A stretch of 64,000 nucleotides of DNA from Halarcobacter sp. (GCA_030145305.1 JAQYVX010000008.1:124001-188000); one strand, 5' to 3'; counted from the stretch's first letter, positions 44,097-54,436 are shown. Notes: generated by a model from the sequence alone, not told the origin. Made by a program: numbers and translations.

Positions 44097-46197
44097 AAAA
44101 ATCTTTGCAACTGTAATTTTAATAACTTTTTTACATGCTGATGTCGAAAAGTTTCAAGTAATAGCAACAAATGTAAAATCTGAGAACAATATAATGGTTG
44201 CAAAAGGTAATGTTGTAATTTTTTCACCTACTTATTATATTACGGCACAAAAAGTTATATATGATAAAAACAAGGGTACTTTTGAACTTTTTGATGATGT
44301 AATTGTTTTAAAAAATAACAATGTTCAAACAAAAAGTGATTATGCATTTTTAGATGTGAATACTGATGATTTATATCAAAAACCCAACATGTTTTTTGAG
44401 CAAACTAGTTCAGTATGGATAAATTCTAAAGATTCAGATAAAAAAAATGATCTAATTACTTTAGATGAAGCAATACTCTCTTCTTGTGATTGTGTTGATC
44501 CTGATTGGAGTATTAGAGTATCAAGTGCAGATTATGACACTGAAGATAAATGGATAAATGCATATAACACAAGATTATATTTAAAAGATATTCCTTTGTT
44601 TTACACTCCTTATATAGGCTTTTCTACAGATAAAAGAAGAAGAACAGGACTTTTGATACCAACAATTGGATACTCAAAAACTGAAGGTGGAAGTTACTCT
44701 CAACCACTCTTTATAGCACCAAAACCTAATTATGATATTGAATTAATTCCTCAATATAGAGCAAAAAGAGGTTCAGGAATGTATGCATATTTAAGATATG
44801 CAGATAGTATTGATTCAGTATTAAAGATAAGTGGTGGATATTTTAAAGAAGATAAAAAATACAATGATATATATAATGATGAAAATAGAGTAAACTTTAG
44901 AGATGAAGAACACTATGGTTTTGATATTGACTATACAAGAAAAAATCTTTTTACAAAAAAAGGAAATGATTATAATGATGGTCTTTTTGTAGAAATTAAT
45001 TATTTAAATGATATTGAATATAAAACTTTAGAAGATAAATCAAATGACGATGATACCGAGCGTTATGTTGAGTCACGAATTAATTATGTTTTTGATACTC
45101 CAAATTATTTTTTAGGTTCATATTTTAGGTATTATATTGATACTGAGAAAAAAACTAATGCGGAAACTATGCAAGAGTTACCAAAACTTCAAGCTCATAC
45201 ATATTCAAGACCATTTATCTTAGATAAATTACTTTATTCAAGTGATTTAAAATATACTAATCATAAAATAAGAGAAGGTATTAGTGCAGATCAATATGAA
45301 TTAAATATACCTTTATCTTATTCATTTTCACTTTTTGATGATTATTTGCAATTAATTGCTAAACAAGAATTGATATTAAATAAATATAAGTATTCAAATT
45401 TTGATTCGACAAAATATAAAGATGGAACATATATAGAAAGTAATACAACTTTATCTTTAAGTACAGATTTAATTAAACCATATGAAGATTATCTTCATAC
45501 AATGAATTTAAGTGTTGATTATAATAAATCAAATACTGTAGAAGAAGATGGTGATTTATATTTTGATAAAAAAAGTAGTCATAGTGATTTGGATTCTTTT
45601 GCCGTTACAAGAAGTTCTGATAGTATAAAATTAGGAATAAACCAATCTTTATATGATAGTGAAAATTTAACGCAAATAATAAACCATAAATTAACACAAT
45701 CAATATTGTATGATAATTTTGATAATCCAAAACTTCAAAATATGGAAAATGAGATTTTATATAATTATATTTTAGGTTCAGTCAAAAATAGACTTGTATA
45801 TAATCATCAAGATAAAGAATTAACCGAAAGTTCTTCAAGTTTTTCTTTAACTTATAGTAATTTCTACTTAACCCTAGGTCATTATATGTCTAAAGATACC
45901 CCAAATTCTGGGAAAGAAGATTTGGAGTCATATCAAATAAGTGCAAGATATAAGATTTCAAATGATTATTCAATAGGATATTATACAAATTATAATATTG
46001 AAGAAAAATTAAGAAGTAAACAAGCTTTTACTTTTGGAATATCAGATAAATGTTGGAATTTAGACATAAGATATGAAAAAGAAATTACTGCCTCTTCAGG
46101 AGATGATCCGGTTAAACAAGATATTGTTTACTTAGAACTTTTTTTAAAACCTCTTGGTGGGATAATACAAGAGTATGAAATTGAGCAAGACCAATGA
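44089..46197 (+). CDS. lptD: LPS-assembly outer-membrane protein LptD
   Basis: 702 residues: short signal peptide (MFRKIFATVILITFLHA), an OstA/LptA-like periplasmic jellyroll (VIATNVKSENNIMVAKGNVVIFSPTYYIT in part), a Cys pair region SSCDCVDPDWS, then a C-terminal beta-barrel of alternating aromatic strands. It inserts LPS in the outer leaflet. It overlaps both neighbours (8 nt and 4 nt). Confidence 0.92.
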   Translation: MFRKIFATVILITFLHADVEKFQVIATNVKSENNIMVAKGNVVIFSPTYYITAQKVIYDKNKGTFELFDDVIVLKNNNVQTKSDYAFLDVNTDDLYQKPNMFFEQTSSVWINSKDSDKKNDLITLDEAILSSCDCVDPDWSIRVSSADYDTEDKWINAYNTRLYLKDIPLFYTPYIGFSTDKRRRTGLLIPTIGYSKTEGGSYSQPLFIAPKPNYDIELIPQYRAKRGSGMYAYLRYADSIDSVLKISGGYFKEDKKYNDIYNDENRVNFRDEEHYGFDIDYTRKNLFTKKGNDYNDGLFVEINYLNDIEYKTLEDKSNDDDTERYVESRINYVFDTPNYFLGSYFRYYIDTEKKTNAETMQELPKLQAHTYSRPFILDKLLYSSDLKYTNHKIREGISADQYELNIPLSYSFSLFDDYLQLIAKQELILNKYKYSNFDSTKYKDGTYIESNTTLSLSTDLIKPYEDYLHTMNLSVDYNKSNTVEEDGDLYFDKKSSHSDLDSFAVTRSSDSIKLGINQSLYDSENLTQIINHKLTQSILYDNFDNPKLQNMENEILYNYILGSVKNRLVYNHQDKELTESSSSFSLTYSNFYLTLGHYMSKDTPNSGKEDLESYQISARYKISNDYSIGYYTNYNIEEKLRSKQAFTFGISDKCWNLDIRYEKEITASSGDDPVKQDIVYLELFLKPLGGIIQEYEIEQDQ

Positions 46198-46841
46198 TTC
46201 CTGACAAAATATATTTTAAAAATAGGGACGTAGCAGCTTATAGATTAATAGATGTTTTACCTATGGATAAAATGAAGTTAGAAGAATGGTTAGTTATTTC
46301 TGCATCTTATGGTGGATATCCAATAGCTAAAATAATTGCAAAGGAGTTAGATGCTACTCCTGATATCATGTTTTCAAGAAAAATATATGCTCCAAATAAT
46401 GAAGAGTGTGAAGTAGCAATTGTTACGGAGAGCGAAGAAGTGGTTATTCATGAAGAACTTGTAAAGGCTTTTGATATTAGTTTAGATTTTGTATTTTCTA
46501 AATCTAGATATATTTTTCAAAATGAACTTTCATCTTGTGTGAATAAATATAGAAAAGGTAAGAAGTTAGATAATTTTCATAATAAAAATGTGTTGCTAAT
46601 TGATGAAGGATTAAATACTAGTTTAACAATGATGGCTTGTATTAAAACGGCAATTAATCTTGGTGCTAAATCTGTATCTGTTGCAACTCCAATTCTTCCA
46701 ACAGCAAGCATATGTACAATTGAATCAATAGCCGATGATTTATACTATGTAAAGAATTTAGATCATTTTATAACAATAGATTTTTATTATGATGAACTTG
46801 AAACAATTACCTATGAACAAATTAAAAAAGACAAAGGATAA
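46194..46841 (+). CDS. Phosphoribosyltransferase-domain protein
   Basis: 215 residues with a type I phosphoribosyltransferase fold. The PRPP-binding loop reads NVLLIDEGLNTSLTMMACI, where the usual second Asp and Thr are replaced by Glu-Gly-Leu-Asn-Thr, followed by GAKSVSVATPILP. The substrate is unknown. In Campylobacter a similar gene also lies between lptD and pnp. The ATG overlaps the lptD stop (ATGA). Confidence 0.8.
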   Translation: MIPDKIYFKNRDVAAYRLIDVLPMDKMKLEEWLVISASYGGYPIAKIIAKELDATPDIMFSRKIYAPNNEECEVAIVTESEEVVIHEELVKAFDISLDFVFSKSRYIFQNELSSCVNKYRKGKKLDNFHNKNVLLIDEGLNTSLTMMACIKTAINLGAKSVSVATPILPTASICTIESIADDLYYVKNLDHFITIDFYYDELETITYEQIKKDKG

Positions 46842-46846
46842 ATTTT

Positions 46847-49030
46847 ATGTCAACAGTATGTGGATTTGAATTAAATGGAAAAGAAGAAATATTTGAGTTT
46901 GGTAAAGTAGCCAAACAAGCTAATGGTTCAGTATTAGCAAGATTAGGTAAAGCAGTAGTATTAGCGACAGTAGTTAGTGAATTTGATAATCCTGTTGAAG
47001 AAGATTTCACACCTTTAACTGTGCAATATATAGAAAAAACTTATGCAGCAGCTAAGCTTCCTGGTGGTTTTTTCAAAAGAGAAGCAAAACCTGGTGAGTT
47101 TGAAACATTAACTTCTCGAGTTATTGATAGAAGTTTAAGACCACTTTTCCCAAAAGGTTATGTGTATCCTACAACAATTACAGTTATTGTATTAAGTGCT
47201 GATAAAGATGTAGATTTACAAGCACTAGCTTTAAATGCGGCGAGTGCAGCTATGTATTCTTCAAATTTACCAATTAAAAAATCAGTTGCTGGTGTTAGAG
47301 TTGCAAAAATTGAGAGTGAATATATTGTAAACCCACCACTTACAAGAATGAGTGAATCAACTTTAGATTTATATGTAGCTGGTACTAAAGATGAGCTATT
47401 AATGATTGAAATGAAAGCAATTTCATCTGAAGAAATGGTTGAAGTTGATATTGAAGCTTTCTCTAAAGTTCATAAAACAAATGAAATGACTGAATCAAAC
47501 TTAGTTGAAGCTATTGGAATAGCACAAGAGGCATTAAAAGAAGCAAACTCTGCATATGAAATAGGCTTCAAAGAAGTTTGCAAAGAGATTATGGATGTTA
47601 AATTAGTAGAATTTTCAATTGAAGAAAGTGTAATTTCATATATTAGAGATAATTTTGCTGATGATGTCAAAAATGCAATTAAAAAATTAGCAAAAAGTGA
47701 GAGAGCAACTGAATTAAAAGATCTTGCTAAATCAATTGCCCTAAATGAATATTGTACTGAAAATGAAATAACTTTTTCTACAATTTATGAAGCAGTTTCA
47801 ATTGTAAAAAGAGAAGCTGTTAGAGAAATGATTGTAAATGATAAAGTTAGAGCAGATGGAAGAGGGCTTAGAGATGTAAGACCTATTTCAATTGAAACAA
47901 ATCTTTTACCATCAACTCATTCTTCTTGTTTATTTACAAGAGGTGAAACACAAGCTTTAGTTGTAGGAACTCTTGCAGGCCCTAAAGATGGACAAATGTA
48001 TGAAGTATTAACTGAAAAATCAGCTACTATTGATAATTTCATGCTTCATTATAATTTTCCTGGTTTCTCAGTTGGTGAAGCAAAACCAATGTTTAACGTA
48101 GGACGTCGTGAATTAGGACATGGAAACTTAGGAAAAAGAGCTTTAGAAGCTACTATTGATAAAGATTTCTCAGATACTATTAGATTAGTTTCTGAAATTT
48201 TAGAATCAAATGGTTCTTCTTCTATGGCAACTGTATGTGGAGGTTCTTTAGCTTTAAAAGCAGCAGGAGTTCCAGTTTCTGCTTTAGTTGCGGGTGTTGC
48301 AATGGGAATGGTTGTAGAAGGTGATAATTATTCAGTTTTAACTGATATTATGGGATTAGAAGATCATGATGGAGATATGGATTTTAAAGTTGCTGGTACT
48401 AAAGATGGAATTACAGCCTTACAAATGGATATTAAACTTGGTGGTATAGAACTATCTGTATTACAAGAAGCTTTACTTCAAGCAAAAGAAGGAAGAGAAC
48501 ATATTTTAGTGCTTATGGAAGAAGCAGCAGCTGAAATTATTCCAAGTGATGCTTTACCTTTAATGGAACAATTTGTAATAGATCCTAGTAAAATTGGAAT
48601 GATTATTGGAAAAGCAGGAGCTACAATAAAAGAAATCATTGAAAAATTCTCTGTTTCTATTGATACTGATAGAGATACAGGAAATGTAAAAGTTACAGGT
48701 GAAAATAAACAAAATATATTGGATGCTTGTGAACATATTAAAACAATTTCAAATAATGCACCTGCAAGAAGAGATCATGGAAAGAAAAATATTGATTTTG
48801 AAAAGCTTTACCAAGTAGATGATATTTTAACAGGAAAAGTGGTTAGAACAGCAGATTTTGGCGCTTTTGTTGAGCTTCCAAAAGGTGGAGAAGGATTATT
48901 ACATATTTCTAAAATATCTAAACAAAGAGTAAAAAGAGTTGAAGATGTTTTAAATGTAGATGATAGTGTTGAAATAAAAGTTCTAAAAGTGACAAAAGAT
49001 AGAATTGAATTAGCTTCGAGTAGTATTTAA
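46847..49030 (+). CDS. pnp: Polynucleotide phosphorylase
   Basis: 727 residues: two RNase PH domains (first ending about residue 230, second starting KVRADGRGLRDVRPI near 335), KH domain with IGKAGATIKEIIEKF, and C-terminal S1 domain (GKVVRTADFGAFVELPKGGEGLLHIS, shown by TADFGAFVELP). 3'-5' RNA degradation and tailing with phosphate. No leader hairpin of the E. coli type was seen because the gene follows the PRT gene by only 5 nt. Confidence 0.96.
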   Translation: MSTVCGFELNGKEEIFEFGKVAKQANGSVLARLGKAVVLATVVSEFDNPVEEDFTPLTVQYIEKTYAAAKLPGGFFKREAKPGEFETLTSRVIDRSLRPLFPKGYVYPTTITVIVLSADKDVDLQALALNAASAAMYSSNLPIKKSVAGVRVAKIESEYIVNPPLTRMSESTLDLYVAGTKDELLMIEMKAISSEEMVEVDIEAFSKVHKTNEMTESNLVEAIGIAQEALKEANSAYEIGFKEVCKEIMDVKLVEFSIEESVISYIRDNFADDVKNAIKKLAKSERATELKDLAKSIALNEYCTENEITFSTIYEAVSIVKREAVREMIVNDKVRADGRGLRDVRPISIETNLLPSTHSSCLFTRGETQALVVGTLAGPKDGQMYEVLTEKSATIDNFMLHYNFPGFSVGEAKPMFNVGRRELGHGNLGKRALEATIDKDFSDTIRLVSEILESNGSSSMATVCGGSLALKAAGVPVSALVAGVAMGMVVEGDNYSVLTDIMGLEDHDGDMDFKVAGTKDGITALQMDIKLGGIELSVLQEALLQAKEGREHILVLMEEAAAEIIPSDALPLMEQFVIDPSKIGMIIGKAGATIKEIIEKFSVSIDTDRDTGNVKVTGENKQNILDACEHIKTISNNAPARRDHGKKNIDFEKLYQVDDILTGKVVRTADFGAFVELPKGGEGLLHISKISKQRVKRVEDVLNVDDSVEIKVLKVTKDRIELASSSI

Positions 49031-49292
49031 AGTATTATAATAGACTTCGTTAAGAAGTCTATTATTTCTCCTTCTTCTCGTTTAAATAGAATTTTAAACG
49101 AAATAATAAAACATCAAATAATTTTTCTATAAAACAATTCCTTATGTATAAATAATCTAGAAAAGTATCTTACTTTTACTCCTAAGTCTGAGTATATTTC
49201 CCTATAATAAATTATTTTACTAAACTTAAATTAATATTGCTTTAGTTAAGATATTAAAAATAATATTTTATTATAAAATAAAAGGGGTTTTT
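49031..49292 (+). promoter_or_regulatory. pnp terminator and che promoter region
   Basis: 262 nt between pnp and cheY. A perfect 11-bp terminator stem (49038-49048 with 49054-49064) follows pnp, then a second hairpin (TCGTTTAAA 49078-49086 with TTTAAACGA 49093-49101). The rest is AT-rich and should hold the cheY promoter; no sigma-28 or sigma-54 consensus is evident. AAAAGGGG precedes the cheY ATG. Confidence 0.6.
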
Positions 49293-49661
49293 ATGGCTAA
49301 GCTTTTAATCGTCGATGATTCTACAATGTTAAGAGATATGTTAAATTATGCACTTAACGAAGGTGGATATACAGATGTTACAGAAGCCGTTGATGGTGTA
49401 GATGGATTAGAAAAAGCAAAATCTGCAACATTTGATTTAATTATCACAGATGTTAATATGCCTAATATGGATGGTTTAACATTAATAGGTGAATTAAGAA
49501 AAATTCCTACGTATGCAAGTAGACCTATTTTAGTTTTAACTACTGAAAGAAGTGATGAAATGAAAGCAAAAGGAAAAGCTGCCGGAGCTACAGGATGGAT
49601 TGTAAAGCCATTTGTTCCAGAACAATTGTTAAAAGCAGTAAATATAGTATTAAGTAGATAA
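49293..49661 (+). CDS. cheY: CheY-like response regulator
   Basis: 122 residues, a single receiver domain with phospho-acceptor Asp in LIITDVNMPNMDG, acidic pair VDDS, Thr in LVLTTE and Lys in WIVKPF. No output domain. It lies 14 nt before cheA and is its likely substrate. By family it signals to the flagellar switch. Confidence 0.9.
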   Translation: MAKLLIVDDSTMLRDMLNYALNEGGYTDVTEAVDGVDGLEKAKSATFDLIITDVNMPNMDGLTLIGELRKIPTYASRPILVLTTERSDEMKAKGKAAGATGWIVKPFVPEQLLKAVNIVLSR

Positions 49662-49675
49662 AAAAAGGTTTTAAT

Positions 49676-51745
49676 ATGTCTGGTTTTGATATTTCAAAGT
49701 ATAGAGAGATGTTCGTAGAAGAAGCTGAAGAGCTTTTTGAATCAGCTGATAATGTTTTATTAGAAGCTGAAAACAATGGAACATTAACTGATGAAGAAAT
49801 GGGTCAACTTTTTAGAGATGTACATACCCTAAAAGGTAGTGGAGCATCTGTTGAACTTGCATTATTTGCTGAGTTTACTCATGATGTAGAGAATATGATG
49901 GATAAGCTTAGAAATCATCAAATTGAGTTTATCCCAGAAATGGCAGGAACTTTGATTGATGGTCTTGATGTTATGAAAGAACTTCTTGATTTAGAAGTTT
50001 CAGAAAAACTAACAAGAGAAGTTTTTACTGAAATGACAAGTGAATTGTTAGTTATCATTAGAGCGTATATCAATGGAGAAAATGTTGTTACTGCGGAAGT
50101 AGAAGAAAAACATGTAGAGTCTAAAGATATAGGTTTTTATGATGAAGATTTAGATAATAGTGGTTTTAATATTACTTATGGATTTTTTAATGATGATGAG
50201 ATAGGAAAAGATAATGATAGTTATGGCTTTTTTGATGATGCATTAAATAAAAAATCAGAATCTGCAGTTACTCCTGTTTTTGCTCATGAAGATAGTGATG
50301 ATTTTGGTTTCTTTGATGATATGCCAGAAATAACTGCAGAGACTGAAATAAAAGCAAACACAGAAGATCAAGAGGAGAAATTATTAAATACTCCTATGGA
50401 TAAAACTGCTGAAGTTAAAGAAGTAGCAAAAACTGCTCTTTCTAAAGCAGCTAGCCCAACTCCTGAAGTTAAAAAAACTATGCAGTCAAGAGTATCAAAA
50501 GATGAAAAAGAGACAAGTAAAAAGTCTTCTGCCTCAAATAATATTAGAGTTAATCTTGATAAAATTGATTTACTTATGAATAATGTTGGAGATTTAGTAA
50601 TTACAAATGCAATGCTTACTCAGTTTTCAACTTCAATAGAAGACACAAAAACAAGAAATTCAGTTTTAGAAAGACTTGAATTATTGGAAAGACATATTAG
50701 AGATATGCAAGATTCAATTATGAGTATCAGAATGGTACCTATGGAATCTATTTATTCTAAGTTTCCAAAAGTTGTAAGAGATATTTCTAAAAAACTTGGG
50801 AAAAAAGTAGAGTTTAAACATTATGGAGATAATGTTGAAATTGATAAAGCAATGATTGAAGGATTAACAGATCCTTTAATGCATATTATCAGAAATTCTC
50901 TAGATCATGGACTTGAAACTCCTGATGTAAGAGTTGCAAATGATAAAAGTGAAATTGGTTCAATTATTATTTCAGCTGAACAAGCAAATGGGCAGATGAT
51001 TATTACAATTGAAGATGATGGAAAAGGAATTGATTGTGATAAAGTTGCTCTTAAAGCTTTAGATCAAGGTCAAATTGATGAGAACCAATACAATTCAATG
51101 AATGATAATGAAAAAGCAATGCTAGTATTTGGTGCTGGTGTTTCTACTGCTGAAGAAGTTACTTCAATTTCAGGTCGTGGAGTTGGTATGGATGTTGTAA
51201 AAACTAATATTCATAAACTTGGTGGAGCACTTAAGCTTGATACTAATATAGGGGAAGGTACAATAATTACTATTATGCTACCACTTACTCTTGCAATTCT
51301 TGATGGACTTGATATTGCAGTTGGGGATCAAAAATATATTTTACCTTTAAGTGCTATTGTTGAGTCTTTACAACCGACATCTGACATGATTAAAAAGATT
51401 GGTGATGGATCACAAGATTTATTAATGCTTAGAGAAGAATTTATTCCAGTGGTTAGATTGCATCAATTATTTGGAGTAGAACCAACTTTTGTAAACCTAG
51501 AAGATGGAATGTTAATTGTTGTAAAATCGGGTAACACTAAAGTAGCTATTTCTATTGACGAATTCTTAAATCAACATCAAGTTGTTGTAAAACCTTTAGA
51601 TAAAAACTTTAGAAGTGTACAAGGAATAGGGGCTGCAACAGTTAGAGGTGACGGTAGTATTGGACTAATTCTTGATATTTTGGGTATTATTAATGCACAA
51701 ATAAAAATAGAAAAAAATATGTCATATACTCAAAGAGTTTCGTAG
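49676..51745 (+). CDS. cheA: Chemotaxis histidine kinase CheA with repeat-bearing linker
   Basis: 689 residues: Hpt domain with His50 (DVHTLKGSGA), long linker (about 125-300), dimerisation helices (about 295-360), ATPase domain (HIIRNSLDHGLETP, ITIEDDGKGID, GRGVGMDVVKTNI) and C-terminal CheW-like domain from about 535. The linker holds four copies of a short motif [IYF]GF[FY][DN][DE]x at residues 152, 168, 183 and 210, where a CheY/CheB-binding P2 domain would normally sit. No receiver domain is fused. It is followed by cheR after 5 nt. Confidence 0.93.
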   Translation: MSGFDISKYREMFVEEAEELFESADNVLLEAENNGTLTDEEMGQLFRDVHTLKGSGASVELALFAEFTHDVENMMDKLRNHQIEFIPEMAGTLIDGLDVMKELLDLEVSEKLTREVFTEMTSELLVIIRAYINGENVVTAEVEEKHVESKDIGFYDEDLDNSGFNITYGFFNDDEIGKDNDSYGFFDDALNKKSESAVTPVFAHEDSDDFGFFDDMPEITAETEIKANTEDQEEKLLNTPMDKTAEVKEVAKTALSKAASPTPEVKKTMQSRVSKDEKETSKKSSASNNIRVNLDKIDLLMNNVGDLVITNAMLTQFSTSIEDTKTRNSVLERLELLERHIRDMQDSIMSIRMVPMESIYSKFPKVVRDISKKLGKKVEFKHYGDNVEIDKAMIEGLTDPLMHIIRNSLDHGLETPDVRVANDKSEIGSIIISAEQANGQMIITIEDDGKGIDCDKVALKALDQGQIDENQYNSMNDNEKAMLVFGAGVSTAEEVTSISGRGVGMDVVKTNIHKLGGALKLDTNIGEGTIITIMLPLTLAILDGLDIAVGDQKYILPLSAIVESLQPTSDMIKKIGDGSQDLLMLREEFIPVVRLHQLFGVEPTFVNLEDGMLIVVKSGNTKVAISIDEFLNQHQVVVKPLDKNFRSVQGIGAATVRGDGSIGLILDILGIINAQIKIEKNMSYTQRVS

Positions 51746-51750
51746 CTAAA

Positions 51751-52593
51751 ATGTTAGATAACAATGTATTATACGAAAAAGTGAAAAATATACTTTATTC
51801 TTTGACTGGTATTACACTAGCTCAGAATAAAGATATTATGATTTCAAATAGACTACATAAATTAAAACGTAATGCAAATTATACGGGAGAAATTGAGGAT
51901 TTATTAAAGGCTATTGAAAATGGTTCTTATACAATGGAATTTATTAATTCTTTTACAACTAATAAAACTCACTTTTTTAGAGAAGATTTTCATTTTACAG
52001 ATTTAAAAAATAGAGTCTTAGTTGATCATGCAAAAAAAGGACAAGAAATTAAAATGTATTGTTCTGCTTCTTCTACAGGAGAAGAACCTTATTCTATGGC
52101 TATGACAGTGTTAGAAGCTCAAGAAGAGTTAGGGAAAAAGATTAATGCATCGATTTTGGCAACAGATATTGATACAAATGTCCTTCAGTATGCTGCAAAT
52201 GGAATATATAGATATTCTAAATCATCAAAAGAATTTCCTGAGTGGATTAAACCACAAAAATATTTTAAAAAAAGAGTTAAAAAAAATCTAGCTTCTGAAG
52301 AAATATTAATAAAAGTTAAACCAGAATTACAAAAAATGATTACATTTCAAGTTAATAATTTAAATGATTCAAGTTATCCTTTTGAGAAGAACTATTTTGA
52401 TGTAATTTTTTGTAGAAATGTACTCATTTATTTTTCTAGTACGGACCAAAATAAAATATTAAAAAAACTTTTTTCTCATTTAAAAATGGATGGTACACTT
52501 TATTTGGGACATTCTGAAAATCCTCATGATTTGATAAATTATGTGCAAAGAGCAGGGCAAAATATTTTCATTAAGAAAAAGGAATTGTCTTGA
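51751..52593 (+). CDS. cheR: Chemoreceptor methyltransferase CheR
   Basis: 280 residues: N-terminal helical domain with TNKTHFFRE, then a SAM-binding domain (KMYCSASSTGEEPYSMAM, ILATDIDTNVLQYA, FDVIFCRNVLIYF). It methylates glutamates of chemoreceptors for adaptation. It overlaps cheD by 4 nt. Confidence 0.95.
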   Translation: MLDNNVLYEKVKNILYSLTGITLAQNKDIMISNRLHKLKRNANYTGEIEDLLKAIENGSYTMEFINSFTTNKTHFFREDFHFTDLKNRVLVDHAKKGQEIKMYCSASSTGEEPYSMAMTVLEAQEELGKKINASILATDIDTNVLQYAANGIYRYSKSSKEFPEWIKPQKYFKKRVKKNLASEEILIKVKPELQKMITFQVNNLNDSSYPFEKNYFDVIFCRNVLIYFSSTDQNKILKKLFSHLKMDGTLYLGHSENPHDLINYVQRAGQNIFIKKKELS

Positions 52594-53264
52594 TTGTAAT
52601 TGGACATAAAGATGGAAGTATTGAAAAAGCCTCAATTTCAAGATTTACTCAAAAAACAAAAGGTTATAATACTCATACAATAATTGGTGGAGAGTTTGCT
52701 GTTGGAGAAGATACCAACAATATTGCCTTTAAAACACTGTTAGGTTCATGTGTTGCTATCATGTTTTATGATGAAGTTAAGAGAGTTAAAGGTATGAATC
52801 ATTTTTTATTACCAACCTCAAATAGTACTAATGATGATATGAAATATGGACTATATTCGGTTGAAGCTATGTTAAATGAGATGTATAAGTTAGGATGTAG
52901 TAAACAAAATATGAAGGCAAAAATATCTGGTGGTGCTGATATAATGCAATTAACTGTTGCAAATAATTCAATAGGTGAGAGAAATGTTGAATTTGCAAAG
53001 GAATTTTGTTCTTCTGAAGGGTTTAAGTTAATTAGTGAGCATACAAGAGGTAAGCATGGTAGATTAATACTGCTTACTGAAACTTTTCAAACTTTTATAA
53101 AAGTAACACAAAAGAGCGAAACTGATAATAAAATTCTTAAAGAGGAAAAAGCTCTACAAACTGAAATTACAAAAGCACCTGTTCTTAAAGAATACGTTGG
53201 TGGAGTTGATTTATTTGGTACTGATGAAATTGTAAAACCTGAAATGGAAATAGAATTATTTTAA
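52590..53264 (+). CDS. cheD: Chemoreceptor deamidase CheD
   Basis: 224 residues. The CheD core holds the catalytic Cys in LLGSCVAIMFYD, the His in RVKGMNHFLLP and the KISGGADIMQ block. A C-terminal extension of about 55 residues ends in DLFGTDEIVKPEMEIELF, reminiscent of a tail that may bind CheY/CheC-type partners (inference). The start is TTG at 52590 overlapping cheR. Confidence 0.92.
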   Translation: MIVIGHKDGSIEKASISRFTQKTKGYNTHTIIGGEFAVGEDTNNIAFKTLLGSCVAIMFYDEVKRVKGMNHFLLPTSNSTNDDMKYGLYSVEAMLNEMYKLGCSKQNMKAKISGGADIMQLTVANNSIGERNVEFAKEFCSSEGFKLISEHTRGKHGRLILLTETFQTFIKVTQKSETDNKILKEEKALQTEITKAPVLKEYVGGVDLFGTDEIVKPEMEIELF

Positions 53265-53285
53265 AAATATAAGAATAGGGTAGAA

Positions 53286-54368
53286 ATGTATACTGTATTA
53301 GTAATTGATGATTCACCTTCAATGAGAAGAATCATAAAAGATATGATTAATGATTTAGATGACTTCGAAGTAGTAGCACAAGCAATTGATGCTTACGATG
53401 CTAGAGAGAAGATTAAACAGTATGAACCTGATTTGGTTACTATTGATATTAATATGCCAAAAATGAATGGTGTAGTATTCTTAAGGAACCTTATGCGTTT
53501 ACATCCAATGCCTGCTGTTGTAATTTCAGGTGAGGGTGTTAGAGGAAATGATATTTTTGATGATGGCGCTGTAGGATTTATTTCTAAGCCTGAGAATGGT
53601 GAGTCTATGATTTCCTTCTCAAAAAGAATAAAAGAAAATCTACTTAATTTGACATTTTTATTAAAAAGGTATACTCTAAAAAAACCAAAACCTTTAAAAA
53701 TCGTTGTTTCACAAAAAGCTAAAGAAGTTGATAGAAAAGTACATCCTGATGAAATCATACCATTAAGAGCAGCTCCTTTTGGAGGGAAAAAAGTTATAGC
53801 AATAGGTTCTTCTACAGGTGGAGTTGAATCGCTATTAAAGGTCTTTAAAGGCTTAACAAATGATTTACCACCAATCTTAATTACTCAACATATTCCTTAC
53901 GGTTTTTCTAAATCTTTTGCTGACAGATTAAATGATAACTCTGATTTAAAAGTTTGTGAAGCAACGAGTGGTTTAATACTTGAACCTGGACATGCTTATT
54001 TAGCACCTGGTAATATGCATTTGACAATAGAAAAAACTGGTAGAGGTGAACTTAAGACAAAACTTTTAGATACATTAAAAGTGAGTCATCATAAACCAAG
54101 CGTCGATGTTCTTTTTAGATCAGTTAACAATACAGTTGGAGGGAGTGCTATGGCTGTAATGATGACAGGAATGGGAGATGATGGAAGTATTGCAATGAAA
54201 GAACTTTTTGATAATGGAGCTTATACCATTGCACAAAATGAGGCAACTTGTGTGGTGTTTGGAATGCCTGCAAAAGCAATTGCAAAAGGAGCAGTAAAAG
54301 ATATTGTTGCTTTAGAAGAAATTTCTAAATATATAATTGATTTTGCAAAAAACAAAAGGAAACGTTAG
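53286..54368 (+). CDS. cheB: Chemoreceptor methylesterase CheB
   Basis: 360 residues: receiver domain with Asp in DLVTIDINMPKMNG, linker, and C-terminal methylesterase with Ser-His-Asp triad (GSSTGGVES, ITQHIPYGFS, MTGMGDDG). It reverses CheR methylation. Last gene of the cluster; no cheW or chemoreceptor gene lies in the window, so these come from elsewhere. Confidence 0.95.
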   Translation: MYTVLVIDDSPSMRRIIKDMINDLDDFEVVAQAIDAYDAREKIKQYEPDLVTIDINMPKMNGVVFLRNLMRLHPMPAVVISGEGVRGNDIFDDGAVGFISKPENGESMISFSKRIKENLLNLTFLLKRYTLKKPKPLKIVVSQKAKEVDRKVHPDEIIPLRAAPFGGKKVIAIGSSTGGVESLLKVFKGLTNDLPPILITQHIPYGFSKSFADRLNDNSDLKVCEATSGLILEPGHAYLAPGNMHLTIEKTGRGELKTKLLDTLKVSHHKPSVDVLFRSVNNTVGGSAMAVMMTGMGDDGSIAMKELFDNGAYTIAQNEATCVVFGMPAKAIAKGAVKDIVALEEISKYIIDFAKNKRKR

Positions 54369-54436
54369 CTTCTATCAATATGGATTAAAGTTTGAAAATT
54401 ATAGTTTTCAATACTAATTTTAATAAAAGAAAATAT

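Noticed and set aside
53393-53758. 121-codon leftward ORF in cheB
   Set aside because: Lies entirely opposite the CheB receiver domain and linker; low-complexity product.
54392-54411. Terminator between cheB and the converging gene (TTGAAAA/TTTTCAA)
   Set aside because: The stem is only 7 bp and almost all A/T without a T-tail; not strong enough to call.
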